A stretch of DNA of 64,000 bases from DATCJA01 sp963814955 (GTDB lineage: Bacteria > Acidobacteriota > Vicinamibacteria > Vicinamibacterales > UBA2999), in assembly GCA_963814955.1 (NCBI GenBank), contig CAWFEX010000013.1, positions 383,533 to 447,532 on the forward strand. The letters run 5' to 3'. The notes under the pieces are model-generated. The model saw only the letters and a list, made by a program, of their open reading frames with translations. It did not search any database and was not told where the DNA came from. Shown here one piece after another: positions 34,064-42,997 of this stretch. The position numbers were made by a program, and so were the translations under genes. Position 1 is the stretch's first letter. Each line of letters begins with the position of its first letter.

Positions 34064-35314
34064 GTCCGCAGTCGAAACCACGAAGGGCACGAAGGAATTC
34101 AATCGGTTCCGCGTCCGGCTAAAGCCGGACACTACGTCTGACGTCTGAGGCGCGCCACTCCGATCGAACACCGCGGGGAAATGGTCGTCACGCACCTGCC
34201 GCCCGGCGGCATGCGCTCCGACGCGCGCCAGCTCCGCGACGTTCGACGGGTTGTCCATCGCGCGCAGAGCGTCGGCCTGCGCATCGGTCACCGTCATGCC
34301 CAGCTCCCGTTCGAGCCACGCCGGTTCGAGGACGGCGTTGTAGCGCAGGTAGGTCATCCACTTGCTTCCGCCGAGCGCGTCGTCGCGGAGATCGCCGATC
34401 TCGCGGTTGATGGTCCACGGCGCGGCCGATCGTCCGAGCCACTGCATCATGGTCTGAACCAGGCCGTCGCAGTCGTTCATCAATGCGGCGAGCGACCGTG
34501 CCGCCTGTTCGAGCGCCGACATGCCGGTCACGGCGTCAGCCGTCAACGGGGTTGCGCCTGATCCAGTGCCCACGGACACGAAAAGCAGGTTGTCCACGCC
34601 GGCCGGCCACTCGAATCCGTACCCTTTCAGCGTCGCGAGCAGCAGCAGCTGCAGCGATGGGTTGTTGAAGGGGCTGACCCCGCCATCCACGAACGCGCCG
34701 TCAACGAACGCCGAATCCTTGACCGCCACGCTGAGCCGCTCGGGCTCGAAGTAGTGAGGGGCGGCAGTGCTTGCACGAACGACCTGCCAGAGCGGGAAGT
34801 GCTTGTTGGCGATGCCGGTGCCGCCGGCCCGCTCGTTGTAGTACCGGCCGCGCGGATTGTTGTGCAGAGGCCAGGGGCTCCCGGTGTCGAGCCGCTTGGT
34901 CATTACCATCAGACCGGTCTGGAGTCGAGCGCTGCCGAGCGTTTCGTCCCCGAATTGTTGCTTCAATGCGGTCACGAGAGGCAGCCGCGCGAACTTCGGC
35001 ACGAAGACGCCGAATCGATACGGTGGCTTTTCGAAGACCGTGTTCGCCAGGGCTCCGTAGAGCTCCTGGAGCCGCGATACGCGAAATCCGAGCGCGAGTC
35101 CGGCAGCAATGATCGACCCGGTAGACGTGCCGCCGATCAGATCGAAATAGTCGGCCAGGCAGAAGGTGTCGGGTGTGGGCGAGCGTTTGCGCAGGAGGGC
35201 CTCGATCCGCGCCAGATATTCGAGGGTGAGGACTCCACGGATGCCGCCCCCGTCGAGCGCAAGTATCCGTTTAGGTCCCTTGGCCGTCAGCCGTTCTTCG
35301 AGCGTAGTCGTCAT
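33968..35314 (-). CDS. Patatin-like phospholipase with repeat-derived C-terminal tail
   Basis: An acyl hydrolase with the full patatin catalytic set: oxyanion loop DGGGIRG at about residues 21-27, nucleophile elbow GGTSTGS at about 62-68, and catalytic DGG in VDGAFVDGGVSPFN. It releases fatty acids from phospholipids or glycolipids. The natural end is probably near RSGAPQTSD (about 34,140). From there a REP-like palindrome encodes VVSGFSRT and the frame continues antisense into the last 96 bases of cytochrome B. No signal peptide. In this setting it is a candidate source of free fatty acid for the haem oxygenase, by inference. Confidence 0.88.
   Translation of the reverse strand: MTTTLEERLTAKGPKRILALDGGGIRGVLTLEYLARIEALLRKRSPTPDTFCLADYFDLIGGTSTGSIIAAGLALGFRVSRLQELYGALANTVFEKPPYRFGVFVPKFARLPLVTALKQQFGDETLGSARLQTGLMVMTKRLDTGSPWPLHNNPRGRYYNERAGGTGIANKHFPLWQVVRASTAAPHYFEPERLSVAVKDSAFVDGAFVDGGVSPFNNPSLQLLLLATLKGYGFEWPAGVDNLLFVSVGTGSGATPLTADAVTGMSALEQAARSLAALMNDCDGLVQTMMQWLGRSAAPWTINREIGDLRDDALGGSKWMTYLRYNAVLEPAWLERELGMTVTDAQADALRAMDNPSNVAELARVGAHAAGRQVRDDHFPAVFDRSGAPQTSDVVSGFSRTRNRLNSFVPFVVSTADLHRLQILDKRALACGRQRRAVGVSGVAVARQ
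34113..34137. repeat. REP-like palindrome copy read through by the patatin gene
   Basis: Perfect arms GTCCGGCT and AGCCGGAC followed by ACTACGT. Read on the minus strand it specifies VVSGFSRT in the patatin frame. It lies between the cytochrome operon and the patatin core, at a convergent junction. Confidence 0.85.
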
Positions 35315-35422
35315 CGCGCGTTGCCGCCGCACGGCAGAATCACGACGGCGACGACCAAAGGTCTTTCCGGCCCCGCTCCGCCGGGCGGCAACAGCTGTGG
35401 TGTGGTCGAACGTCGGGTCGCG

Positions 35423-35635
35423 TTAGTGGACGACCTCACCGTTGACGACGTCGTCGTCCATGGGATCGAGATGCGGGATGTCCAGCGCGCGTACGGCCTC
35501 GATAGCTAACGCGAACGTCTGGTCGGTATCGCACTTCGCGTTGGACTCGCGCAGCCGCTGTCGTGCGGCGCGCAACGCGCGCAGCACCTGTGCGCGGTCG
35601 AATCGCTGGCCCTGACAGTGGTCACAGAAACTCAT
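35423..35635 (-). CDS. Small CxxC-motif protein
   Basis: A 70-residue protein upstream of the patatin gene on the same strand. It begins MSFCDHCQGQRFDRAQV, so one CxxC pair sits at the N-terminus, followed by a helical arginine-rich segment and an acidic C-terminus. GGAG lies 13 bases upstream of the ATG. A one-knuckle zinc or redox protein is possible. No family recognised; it may not be a real gene. Confidence 0.5.
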   Translation of the reverse strand: MSFCDHCQGQRFDRAQVLRALRAARQRLRESNAKCDTDQTFALAIEAVRALDIPHLDPMDDDVVNGEVVH

Positions 35636-35737
35636 CGGCGTCGGTGGCTCCTTCCGAACGGTTCTCTTCCATGTTCTATCAGATCGAACGTTCCTTCACA
35701 ACGGAGTCTACCTTCACAGTAAACTCCAGCCCTCCAC

Positions 35738-36999
35738 GTGTATCGTCCAGAAATCGAGACCGCGGCGCCCGAGACGATCCGCGACGCCCAGCTCGCGAGG
35801 TTGAACAGCCTGCTTTCGCTGATTCTGCCTCGCAACCGGTTTTACGCGCGGCGCCTCGGGACGGTTCGCCCCCTGTCTCGTGGCCGGAGTTTCAACGGCT
35901 TCCGTTCACGACGAAGGCCGATCTCGTCGCCGACCAGGAGCAGTCGCCGCCGCTCGGTACGGTCGCCACCTATTCAGCTGGCGAGTACACCGCATATCAC
36001 CAGACGTCGGGGACGAGCGGCCGGCCGCTCGTGGTGCTCGACACGCCGGAAAGCTGGGAGTGGTGGGCTGAGTGCTGGCAGTATGTGTATGCCTCGGCCG
36101 GTGTTCATCCGCGCGATCGGATCTTCTTTGCGTTCTCGTTCGGCCCTTTCATCGGCTTCTGGAGCGCCCACGCGGGCGCCCGGCGGCTCGGTGCGTTGAC
36201 GATTCCGGGCGGCGGCCTCGACTCGAAGGGGCGCTTACAACTCTTGAGGAGCACCGAATCGACGGTTCTGGTTTGCACGCCGACCTACGCGCTGCGGCTG
36301 GCCGAGGTGGCGGAACGAGAGGGCATTCCGATTCGCGACAGCGCGGTGCGTGTGACGATTCACGCGGGCGAGCCGGGCGCCTCGATTCCCGCGGTCCGCA
36401 ACCGGATCGAGGAGGCGTGGGGCGCACGTGTGTTCGATCATACTGGCGGTACCGAGGTAGGGGCGTACGGATTTTCGTGCCCCGCTGGCGAGGGCGTTCA
36501 CGTCAACGAAGCGGAGTTCATCGCCGAGATTCTGGAGCCATCCAGCGATCGTCCGTGTGTTGAAGGAGAACGGGGCGAGCTGGTCATCACGAACCTGGGC
36601 CGTGCGGGATGGCCGGCAATCCGCTATCGCACCGGTGACGTCGTCGTCGTGGGAAATCGATCGTGCGAATGCGGCAGGACGTTTCTGCGTCTGCCGGGTG
36701 GCGTCGTCGGACGAACCGACGACCTCATGGTGGTCAAAGGCGTCAATGTGTATCCCTCCGCTATCGAGGCCATTGTTCGCACATTCGAGGTGGACGAGTT
36801 CCGCATCGTGCGCACGCGCGCGGGATCCTTGGAGGAGCTCACGATCGAGGTTGAAGCGAGCGGTGCTGTTGCCGAGAGGCTCGCAATTGCACTGCGCGAA
36901 CGGCTGGCCGTCCGGATCGCCACCCGCGCTGTTCCCGCCGGCTCATTACCGCGGTGGGAGCTGAAAGCCAAACGACTCGTTGATCTACGGTCGGTATAA
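35738..36999 (+). pseudogene. Phenylacetate-CoA-ligase-like AMP-forming enzyme, one frameshift near the start
   Basis: The first about 42 residues (VYRPEIETAAPETIRDAQ..., ending RNRFYARRLG) lie in one frame from GTG 35738. The rest continues in another frame from about 35,862 (PPVSWPEFQRLPFTTKADLV). Downstream motifs are AMP-binding YHQTSGTSGRPLVV, the core DHTGGTEVGAYG, and GRTDDLMVVKGVNVYPSAIE, typical of the PaaK branch. The enzyme would activate an aryl or acyl acid as a CoA thioester. CECGRTF near the end may bind zinc. One inserted or deleted base explains the break. It lies next to the patatin gene, so a fatty or oxidised acid substrate is possible. Confidence 0.75.
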
Positions 37000-37015
37000 T
37001 CGAGTCCGGTATTGT

Positions 37016-37063
37016 CGCCGGGTCCGGCGCTCGCGAGATCTCGATTCGCGCCGGAACCCGGCC
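37016..37063. terminator. Long imperfect palindrome downstream of the ligase gene
   Basis: Arms GCCGGGTCCGGCGC and GCGCCGGAACCCGGC enclose CTCGCGAGATCTCGA. It belongs to the same structural class as the hairpins at 6,451 and 9,671. It may end ligase transcription or protect the mRNA end. Confidence 0.55.
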
Positions 37064-37090
37064 CACAACAGGTCTGGACGTGGAGGGTTT

Positions 37091-38707
37091 ATGGGGCATG
37101 TTCCGCGGACCGCGGCGTTGCTGCTAGGAGTGCTCCTGTGCTGCGTCTCAGTCGGCGCGCAGCAGCAGAGCAGTGCGGGTAACGGCACGCTGGAGGCGTA
37201 CAAGAACGACGCAGCGGCCAGCGTCGACTCCATGGCGAAGATGGCCCAGGAAATGGTGGACTCCGTCTTCAGCTTCTCCGAGCTCGCGCATCAGGAGTTC
37301 GAGACGTCCCGTTACCTGACGGCCATTCTCGAGAAGAACGGCTTCGCCGTGCGGCGCGGTGTCGCCGGCATGCAGACCGCCTGGGTGGCGACGTGGGGAT
37401 CGGGGAAGCCTGTCATTGCGCTCGGGTCGGATATCGACGGCATTCCGCAGGCATCCCAGAAGCCGGGCGTGCCATATCGAGAGCCGTTAATCTCTGGAGC
37501 ACCGGGACACGGTGAGGGACACAACAGCGGTGTACCGATGAACATCGTCGCAGCGCTTGCCGTGAAGAAAATCATGGAACGCGAGCGGCTGCCGGGAACG
37601 CTGATGTTGTGGCCCGGCGTCGCCGAGGAGCTGCTTGCCGCCAAAGCCTGGTTCGTCCGTGAAGGACTCTTCAAGGACGTTGATGTGACGCTCTTCGCGC
37701 ACGTCGGCAGCAACATGAGCGTGTCGTGGGGCTCGGCAGATTCCAACGGCCTGGTGTCGATCGAGTACACCTTCGACGGCGAAAGCGCGCACAGCGCCGG
37801 TGCGCCCTGGCGCGGCCGAAGCGCGCTCGATGCCGTTGAGCTGATGAATGCGGGGTGGAACTATCGGCGCGAACATCTGCGTCTTCAGCAGCGCTCGCAT
37901 TACGTCATTACAGAAGGTGGCGATCAGCCGAATGTCGTGCCGTCGAGAGCGACCGTCTGGTACTTCTTTCGCGAAACCGATTACGCGCGCATCAAGGAGA
38001 TGTGGGACATCGGCGACAAGATCGCGCAGGGCGCCGCCTTGATGACGGGGACGCAGTGGACGTCGCGGATCGTCGGCGCTGCCTGGCCGCGCCACTTCAA
38101 CAAGCCTGTGGCCGACGCGATGTTCACCAACATTCAGCGCGTCGGGCTTCCGAAGTGGTCGGACGACGACCAGGCGTTCGCGAGGGCGGTGCAGAAGGAA
38201 ATCGGCGCTCCTGCCGAGACAGGGCTCGCGGAGGAGCTCGCGAGGCTCGGTGAGCCCGTGAAAGACGAGGATAAGCGTGGCGGAGGCTCCGACGACATCG
38301 GCGACGTGTCGTGGACCGTGCCCACGGTGACGCTGGGTTACCCGTCCAACATCCCCGGCCTTCCGGGACACAACTGGGCGAACGCCATTGCCATGGCCAC
38401 GCCAATCGCGCACAAGGGCGTTGTTGCCGGCGCCAAAGTCCAGGCGATGACCATGCTCGATCTTCTTCTGCGTCCGGAGTTGGTGAAGAGCGCGTGGGAT
38501 TACTTTACGGACGTCCAGACAAAGGACGTGAAGTACACGCCCTTCATTGCAGCCGATACGCCGCCGCCGACCTGGATCAACAAGGAAACGATGGAGCGGT
38601 ACCGGCCAGAGCTGAAGAAGTTCTATTACGACCCCTCGCGGTACCGAACCTACCTGGAGCAGCTGGGCGTTACCTACCCGATGTTGCGAAAAACCGATTC
38701 ACAGTAG
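37091..38707 (+). CDS. Secreted M20-family amidohydrolase (AbgB-like)
   Basis: A 538-residue exported protein. ATG 37091 follows GGAGGG. Signal peptide to about residue 23 (CVSVGAQ). M20/M28-type metal motifs: IALGSDIDGIP, a GHGEGHN segment where AbgB-like enzymes have HACGHD, and PGVAEE. ESAHSAGAPWRGRSALDAVEL matches the dimerisation domain of AbgB-like amidohydrolases. Such enzymes cleave N-acyl amino acids or aminobenzoyl-glutamate; here it acts in the periplasm or outside. Single gene flanked by palindromes. Confidence 0.85.
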   Translation: MGHVPRTAALLLGVLLCCVSVGAQQQSSAGNGTLEAYKNDAAASVDSMAKMAQEMVDSVFSFSELAHQEFETSRYLTAILEKNGFAVRRGVAGMQTAWVATWGSGKPVIALGSDIDGIPQASQKPGVPYREPLISGAPGHGEGHNSGVPMNIVAALAVKKIMERERLPGTLMLWPGVAEELLAAKAWFVREGLFKDVDVTLFAHVGSNMSVSWGSADSNGLVSIEYTFDGESAHSAGAPWRGRSALDAVELMNAGWNYRREHLRLQQRSHYVITEGGDQPNVVPSRATVWYFFRETDYARIKEMWDIGDKIAQGAALMTGTQWTSRIVGAAWPRHFNKPVADAMFTNIQRVGLPKWSDDDQAFARAVQKEIGAPAETGLAEELARLGEPVKDEDKRGGGSDDIGDVSWTVPTVTLGYPSNIPGLPGHNWANAIAMATPIAHKGVVAGAKVQAMTMLDLLLRPELVKSAWDYFTDVQTKDVKYTPFIAADTPPPTWINKETMERYRPELKKFYYDPSRYRTYLEQLGVTYPMLRKTDSQ

Positions 38708-38772
38708 GAGCCGACCTTCAGGTCGGCCCTGCGCGTGTTCAGGTCGGCCCTGCGGCGTGTTCAGGTCGGTTC
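38708..38772. repeat. Short tandem GGTCGGC-containing palindromes
   Basis: Three related units (GCCGACCTTCAGGTCGGC, then GTTCAGGTCGGCC and GTTCAGGTCGGTT) lie between convergent genes. They share the outer arms of the longer element at 46,422 and 51,033. Confidence 0.7.
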
Positions 38773-40881
38773 CTACCGGGCAAGCGGATGAGGACGAAGC
38801 TGGAAGTGGGCCGCCTTCGGGCTGTTCGCGGTGCCCCCCTCGAGGTGAAACATCGTCCGAGTGCCCGAGGTGGACCACAGTCCCTTGCCCTTCCAGCCTG
38901 CGTTTGGATTGTCGATGCGGCCGTCGACGTTCTTCGGGAAAAAGCCGCTCGGATAGGGAATGTGGAAATTGATGAACGTGCCGTTCACGCGGGCGATGAG
39001 CGAATCGTTCAGATTGCCCATCGCAATTGGCACGTCCCGGCCGAGACCAAACGTGTCGAACCAGTCCACCCACGTGTAGTAGCTGGCCTCGGCACTGCCG
39101 GCGTCTTCGACGTCGCGTAACTGGGGACCGGGCAGACGGTGCAGCGTCCACCCTTCTGCGCAATGCGCGCCGGTCGCGGCCGGTCCGCGAAGCACCTTGC
39201 ACTTGCGGCGATCGAAACTGCCGAGGTGCCCGCTCGCAAGTGACACCCAGAACACTCCGTTGCGATCGACGTCGCCGCCGCGCGGCCCGAACCCGGGTGC
39301 CGGCACGTCGTAAAGCTCTGTAACGGCAGTTTCCGACGGATCTTGTCCCGGCGTCACACGCAGAATGTGGCCCGGATAGCCGACGACGGTTCCCCATACG
39401 GCGCCGTCCGAGGGACTGACGGCCACCGCGTAGATGTTCACTGCGACGCGTTTGTCCTTCGCCGGATCGACAGCTCCATCGGGCTCGACGTACGGATCGC
39501 GGCGGCCGTTGCCGTTCGTATCGAGAACGAACGGCGTCCAGCCCTGCGACCGGACCTCATCGCCCGTCGCTTCGTACATGCGGCGGTTCAACCACCCAAT
39601 CACGCCCGGCCCGCCTTCGATGCCGCTGCTGGTCCACAGCGTGTGGTTTGCGTCGCTTGCAAAGTTCAGATGATGTGTCGGGAAGCACGTGCTGACGAGC
39701 GTGAATGCACCAGTGGCCGGGTTGTACATCGACAAGTGACGGTTCGACTGCTGGAGGGGAAACGCTTTCGCCGACGGATGATCGGATCCTTGCTTGCAGA
39801 ACGCTGGATTGTCGGCCGGACGGATGCGCGAGGTGAACCACACCCGCCCGCGCTCGTCCATCATAGGATTGTGTGCGAGCGTCCTGCTGTCCCAGATAGG
39901 CTCGGGACCCCAGTGTGCGGAAGGTCCGAACGGATTGCTCCTGGAGGATGGCGTCTGCGGATCGCGAACCGGGTGCGTGACCTCGGTGACCGTGTGCGCG
40001 ATGGGTTCCAGCACTGGAAGAAGATCGGTGCTGTCCTCAGTTGACGCGTACACCTTGCCATTCGGGTTGACCCGCGGATTACGCCGATCCGTGGACATGG
40101 CGTCGTGCAGATATGCCGTGGGGCGGCTCCAGTCCCACAGCGTGATCACCAGATTGCGTTCGATGCCTCGCGGTCGTTCGGGCCTTGCAAACGGCAGTTC
40201 GCCGCCCGCGATACGGTCGGTCCAGTCGGCAAACAGCGCGAGAGCCCGGTCGCTGTCGAGCCGGTTGATATCGCGCGCCATCAGCGCACGGGCGCCACCT
40301 GCCTGCAGCCGGCGTGACCAGGCCTCGACAGATGTGCCGGACATGCGGAATATTTCCGGGATCGTTCGCATCCCTCGGGTCCCCAGTGCGTGGCACGACT
40401 GGCAGGCCCCGGTCTTGATGATGTTCAGCCAGGCACCCTGGCTCGTGACTTTCGAAAGCGGGAATTCCGGTTTCGCCGGCACCCTCAGCATCGAGAACCA
40501 GTAGAGCGCCGGATAGTATTCGGCGGCCGCCGAAGGCGATGGAGCCGCGACCGCCATCAAGTCCAGCGTCTGGCCGGGCTTTGCCTGCGCCCGCGGTGAG
40601 TCGATGAGGCCGTATCCGCGCACCCAGACGTTGTAGGTGGCACGAGGGAGGTCGGGAACGAGGTAGCGCCCCTGGTCGTCAGTGACGACAATCTTCGCGA
40701 ACCGGGTGGGCAGGTCCGTTGTTTCGGCGATGACCCATACTCCCGCTTCCGGGCCGCTCGAACCCCTGACGACTCCGCCGATGTCGTCGGCATCGGTGGC
40801 GACGATCGGGGCCGCTGATCGCTGTCCCGCCACGTCGATGGCGGCCGCAAGCATGAGAAGAGCGATGGCGGCGCGCTTCAT
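38773..40881 (-). CDS. Secreted monohaem propeller protein with carboxypeptidase-regulatory domain
   Basis: A 702-residue exported protein. Signal peptide (1-19), then a carboxypeptidase-regulatory-like domain (about 35-110, IVVTDDQGRYLVPDLPRATYNVWVRG). One c-type haem site follows, CQSCHALGTRGMRTIPEIF. The large C-terminal part has repeated beta-propeller-like strands (GRVWFTSRI, TLWTSSG, GVFWVSLASG). This layout is frequent in Acidobacteriota and probably denotes a periplasmic oxidoreductase or lyase, though no activity is proven. Convergent with the M20 gene; divergent from the MFS gene, with 52 bases between starts. Confidence 0.8.
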   Translation of the reverse strand: MKRAAIALLMLAAAIDVAGQRSAAPIVATDADDIGGVVRGSSGPEAGVWVIAETTDLPTRFAKIVVTDDQGRYLVPDLPRATYNVWVRGYGLIDSPRAQAKPGQTLDLMAVAAPSPSAAAEYYPALYWFSMLRVPAKPEFPLSKVTSQGAWLNIIKTGACQSCHALGTRGMRTIPEIFRMSGTSVEAWSRRLQAGGARALMARDINRLDSDRALALFADWTDRIAGGELPFARPERPRGIERNLVITLWDWSRPTAYLHDAMSTDRRNPRVNPNGKVYASTEDSTDLLPVLEPIAHTVTEVTHPVRDPQTPSSRSNPFGPSAHWGPEPIWDSRTLAHNPMMDERGRVWFTSRIRPADNPAFCKQGSDHPSAKAFPLQQSNRHLSMYNPATGAFTLVSTCFPTHHLNFASDANHTLWTSSGIEGGPGVIGWLNRRMYEATGDEVRSQGWTPFVLDTNGNGRRDPYVEPDGAVDPAKDKRVAVNIYAVAVSPSDGAVWGTVVGYPGHILRVTPGQDPSETAVTELYDVPAPGFGPRGGDVDRNGVFWVSLASGHLGSFDRRKCKVLRGPAATGAHCAEGWTLHRLPGPQLRDVEDAGSAEASYYTWVDWFDTFGLGRDVPIAMGNLNDSLIARVNGTFINFHIPYPSGFFPKNVDGRIDNPNAGWKGKGLWSTSGTRTMFHLEGGTANSPKAAHFQLRPHPLAR

Positions 40882-40933
40882 CCGGCGCCAAGAATATCAG
40901 GAGTGCGAAGCACGATAAACTGCTGAAGTTCAG

Positions 40934-42214
40934 ATGACGACGCACCCGGTTCCGTCTCCTCCGCGCTTTGCCGCCCTGCGAGTTGCACCGTACCGCCGCT
41001 ACTTCCTTCTCAGCCAGATGTCGATGATGGCCGACAACATCGAGCACGTCATCAGCTACTGGGTGATGTTTCAGGCGTTCCACTCGCCGGCGCTCGCCGG
41101 GTTCGCGGTGATCAGCCACTGGGTCCCGTTCCTGCTCTTTTCCCTTCACATGGGTGCGCTCGCGGATCGCTACGACTGCCGCAAGATGATCCAGATCTCT
41201 CAGGTGCTGTACGTCGTCGCATCGATCACCTGGGGATTGCTGTTCCTGGCGGGAACGCTCGAGATGTGGCACGCGGTCGTCATTCTGCTCATTCACGGGG
41301 CGGCCGGTGTGATTGCGGCGCCCGCGCAGCAGCTGATCATTCACGACATGGTGCCGCTCGAGCACCTGCCGAGCGCGATTCGGCTGAACGCCAGCAGCCG
41401 GTACCTGTCCATTCTGCTCGGGCCGGCGATTGGCGGCGGGTTGATGCTGCTGCTCGGGCCGGCGTGGGGGCTGCTTGCGAACGCGCTCATTTATCTGCCG
41501 TTCAGCATCTTCCTGTTCCGCGTGCCGTACACGGGGCACACATCGCACGAAGCGGTGCGCAGCACGCGGCCATTCGGATTTGCGGACGTATGGAACGTGT
41601 TCCGGACCGCTCAGGCCGAGTCGCGCATCATGACCATGATCGTGCTGGCCGGCGCCTCGTCGTTCTTCGTCGGCAACGCGTTTCAGGCGCAGATGCCCGA
41701 ATACGCGCAATACCTCGGCGCCGACGATACCGGCGCTCAGTACACGATTCTGCTCGCCGCCAATGCCGCGGGAGCCATCGTTGGCGTCATCCTGCTCGAA
41801 AGCGCGACGCTGCTTCAGCCGACGGCGCGCACCGCCATCGTGTGCGCCGCGCTCTGGGCGATTTCGATGGGACTGTTTCCAATGACGCAGAATTACGTGG
41901 TCGCGGTGGCTCTGCTGGTCGTGGCGGGAGTGTTCAGTATCGCCTTCACCTCGGTCGCGCAGACAGTAGTGCAGATTCTTGCGCCGGCGCGCGTACGCGG
42001 CACGATCGTCGGCTTGTTCAACACGGCGATGCTCGGGCTGCGCGCGGGTGCGGGTGTCACCGTCGGCGTGGTGGGCGCGTTTACGGGCGTCCGTCTCTCG
42101 CTCGAGTTGTCGTCGCTGATGGTGCTTCTCGTGGCGATAGTCCTGTTCGCGCGCGAAGCCAGGAACGGGGCGCAGGCGGAGCCGTCGCTCGTCACCGACC
42201 AGGAGTCGGTGTGA
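40934..42214 (+). CDS. MFS exporter (EntS-like MFS_3 group)
   Basis: A 426-residue transporter with 12 predicted helices and the cytoplasmic GALADRYDCRK loop of the major facilitator superfamily between helices 2 and 3. The helix 4-5 pattern (GVIAAPAQQLIIHDMVP, NASSRYLSILLGPAIGGG) fits the MFS_3 group, which includes enterobactin and drug exporters. The substrate cannot be read from context. Starts at ATG 40934. Confidence 0.88.
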   Translation: MTTHPVPSPPRFAALRVAPYRRYFLLSQMSMMADNIEHVISYWVMFQAFHSPALAGFAVISHWVPFLLFSLHMGALADRYDCRKMIQISQVLYVVASITWGLLFLAGTLEMWHAVVILLIHGAAGVIAAPAQQLIIHDMVPLEHLPSAIRLNASSRYLSILLGPAIGGGLMLLLGPAWGLLANALIYLPFSIFLFRVPYTGHTSHEAVRSTRPFGFADVWNVFRTAQAESRIMTMIVLAGASSFFVGNAFQAQMPEYAQYLGADDTGAQYTILLAANAAGAIVGVILLESATLLQPTARTAIVCAALWAISMGLFPMTQNYVVAVALLVVAGVFSIAFTSVAQTVVQILAPARVRGTIVGLFNTAMLGLRAGAGVTVGVVGAFTGVRLSLELSSLMVLLVAIVLFAREARNGAQAEPSLVTDQESV

Positions 42215-42355
42215 TCGTCCTGCGCCCTACACCCTTTGTCCTGTGAACAGGACGCTCGCCAGACAAGATCCCGCGGAATTTGGCCAGAATCACCACGCTT
42301 CGGACGTGGCACGCGCCGTGAGTTACTTCCATCAGCCCCACTAAGGAGGACGCTG

Positions 42356-42886
42356 ATGGCGCGGTCATTTTTTCTGGTTCTCGCGGTGCTGGCCTTGTCG
42401 CTGCCGGCAGACGCGGCGGCACAGGGCAAATCGGGCAAGGTGAAAAACGGCAACGGTCCCGCATTCTGCCGCAGCGGCGCCGGACATCCCGTGCACGGAT
42501 GGGAGTGGTGCCGTCAGCGCGGCTGGGATGACCGCGGCGTGGTCGCGTCGAACAGAACCCTTCGCCGGGATCAGATCCGCCAACGCGACCCGTATTTGAG
42601 CCGGGATCGCAACTCGCGCGTCAATGACGCCGCGTTTTCCAACGGGTATGCGGACGGCTACGAAAAGGGTCTGGACGACGCCCGCGACAACCGCAGCTAC
42701 GATCCGACGCGTCATTCATGGTACCGCTCCGCCGATCGAAACTACGACTCGGACTACGGTTCGCGGGCGCAGTACGCGAACGGGTATCGCAGTGGTTTCC
42801 GCTCCGGATACGAGGAGGGATTTGCCGACGGCGATCGGTACGGCAACCGGAACGATGGTGGCGGCGGCTTTCCGTGGCCGTTCTAA
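42356..42886 (+). CDS. Secreted small protein with GY-x-DG-type repeats
   Basis: A 176-residue exported protein starting at ATG 42356 with AAGGAGGA upstream. Signal peptide to about residue 21 (PADAAA). Two cysteines sit in FCRSG and EWCRQ. The C-terminal half is rich in Tyr, Gly, Asp and Arg with repeated units such as NGYADGYEKGLDDA and NGYRSGFRSGYEEGFADG. Such repeats occur in surface or glycine-zipper-like proteins; no function is known. A strong hairpin follows the stop. Confidence 0.8.
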   Translation: MARSFFLVLAVLALSLPADAAAQGKSGKVKNGNGPAFCRSGAGHPVHGWEWCRQRGWDDRGVVASNRTLRRDQIRQRDPYLSRDRNSRVNDAAFSNGYADGYEKGLDDARDNRSYDPTRHSWYRSADRNYDSDYGSRAQYANGYRSGFRSGYEEGFADGDRYGNRNDGGGGFPWPF

Positions 42887-42892
42887 GAGCGT

Positions 42893-42919
42893 GAGGGCGG
42901 CTTTCGGTAAGCCGCCCTC
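42893..42919 (+). terminator. Stem-loop terminator after the GY-repeat gene
   Basis: An 11-base perfect stem, GAGGGCGGCTT with AAGCCGCCCTC, around a TCGGT loop, 7 bases after the stop codon, followed by CTCTC rather than a clean T-run. Confidence 0.7.
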
Positions 42920-42997
42920 CTCTCATCCATTCAGATCCGTCCGACCGCTCGACCTTCTTTGAGCTGACGTACAATTCACGCTCACCTGGAGGCGAGC

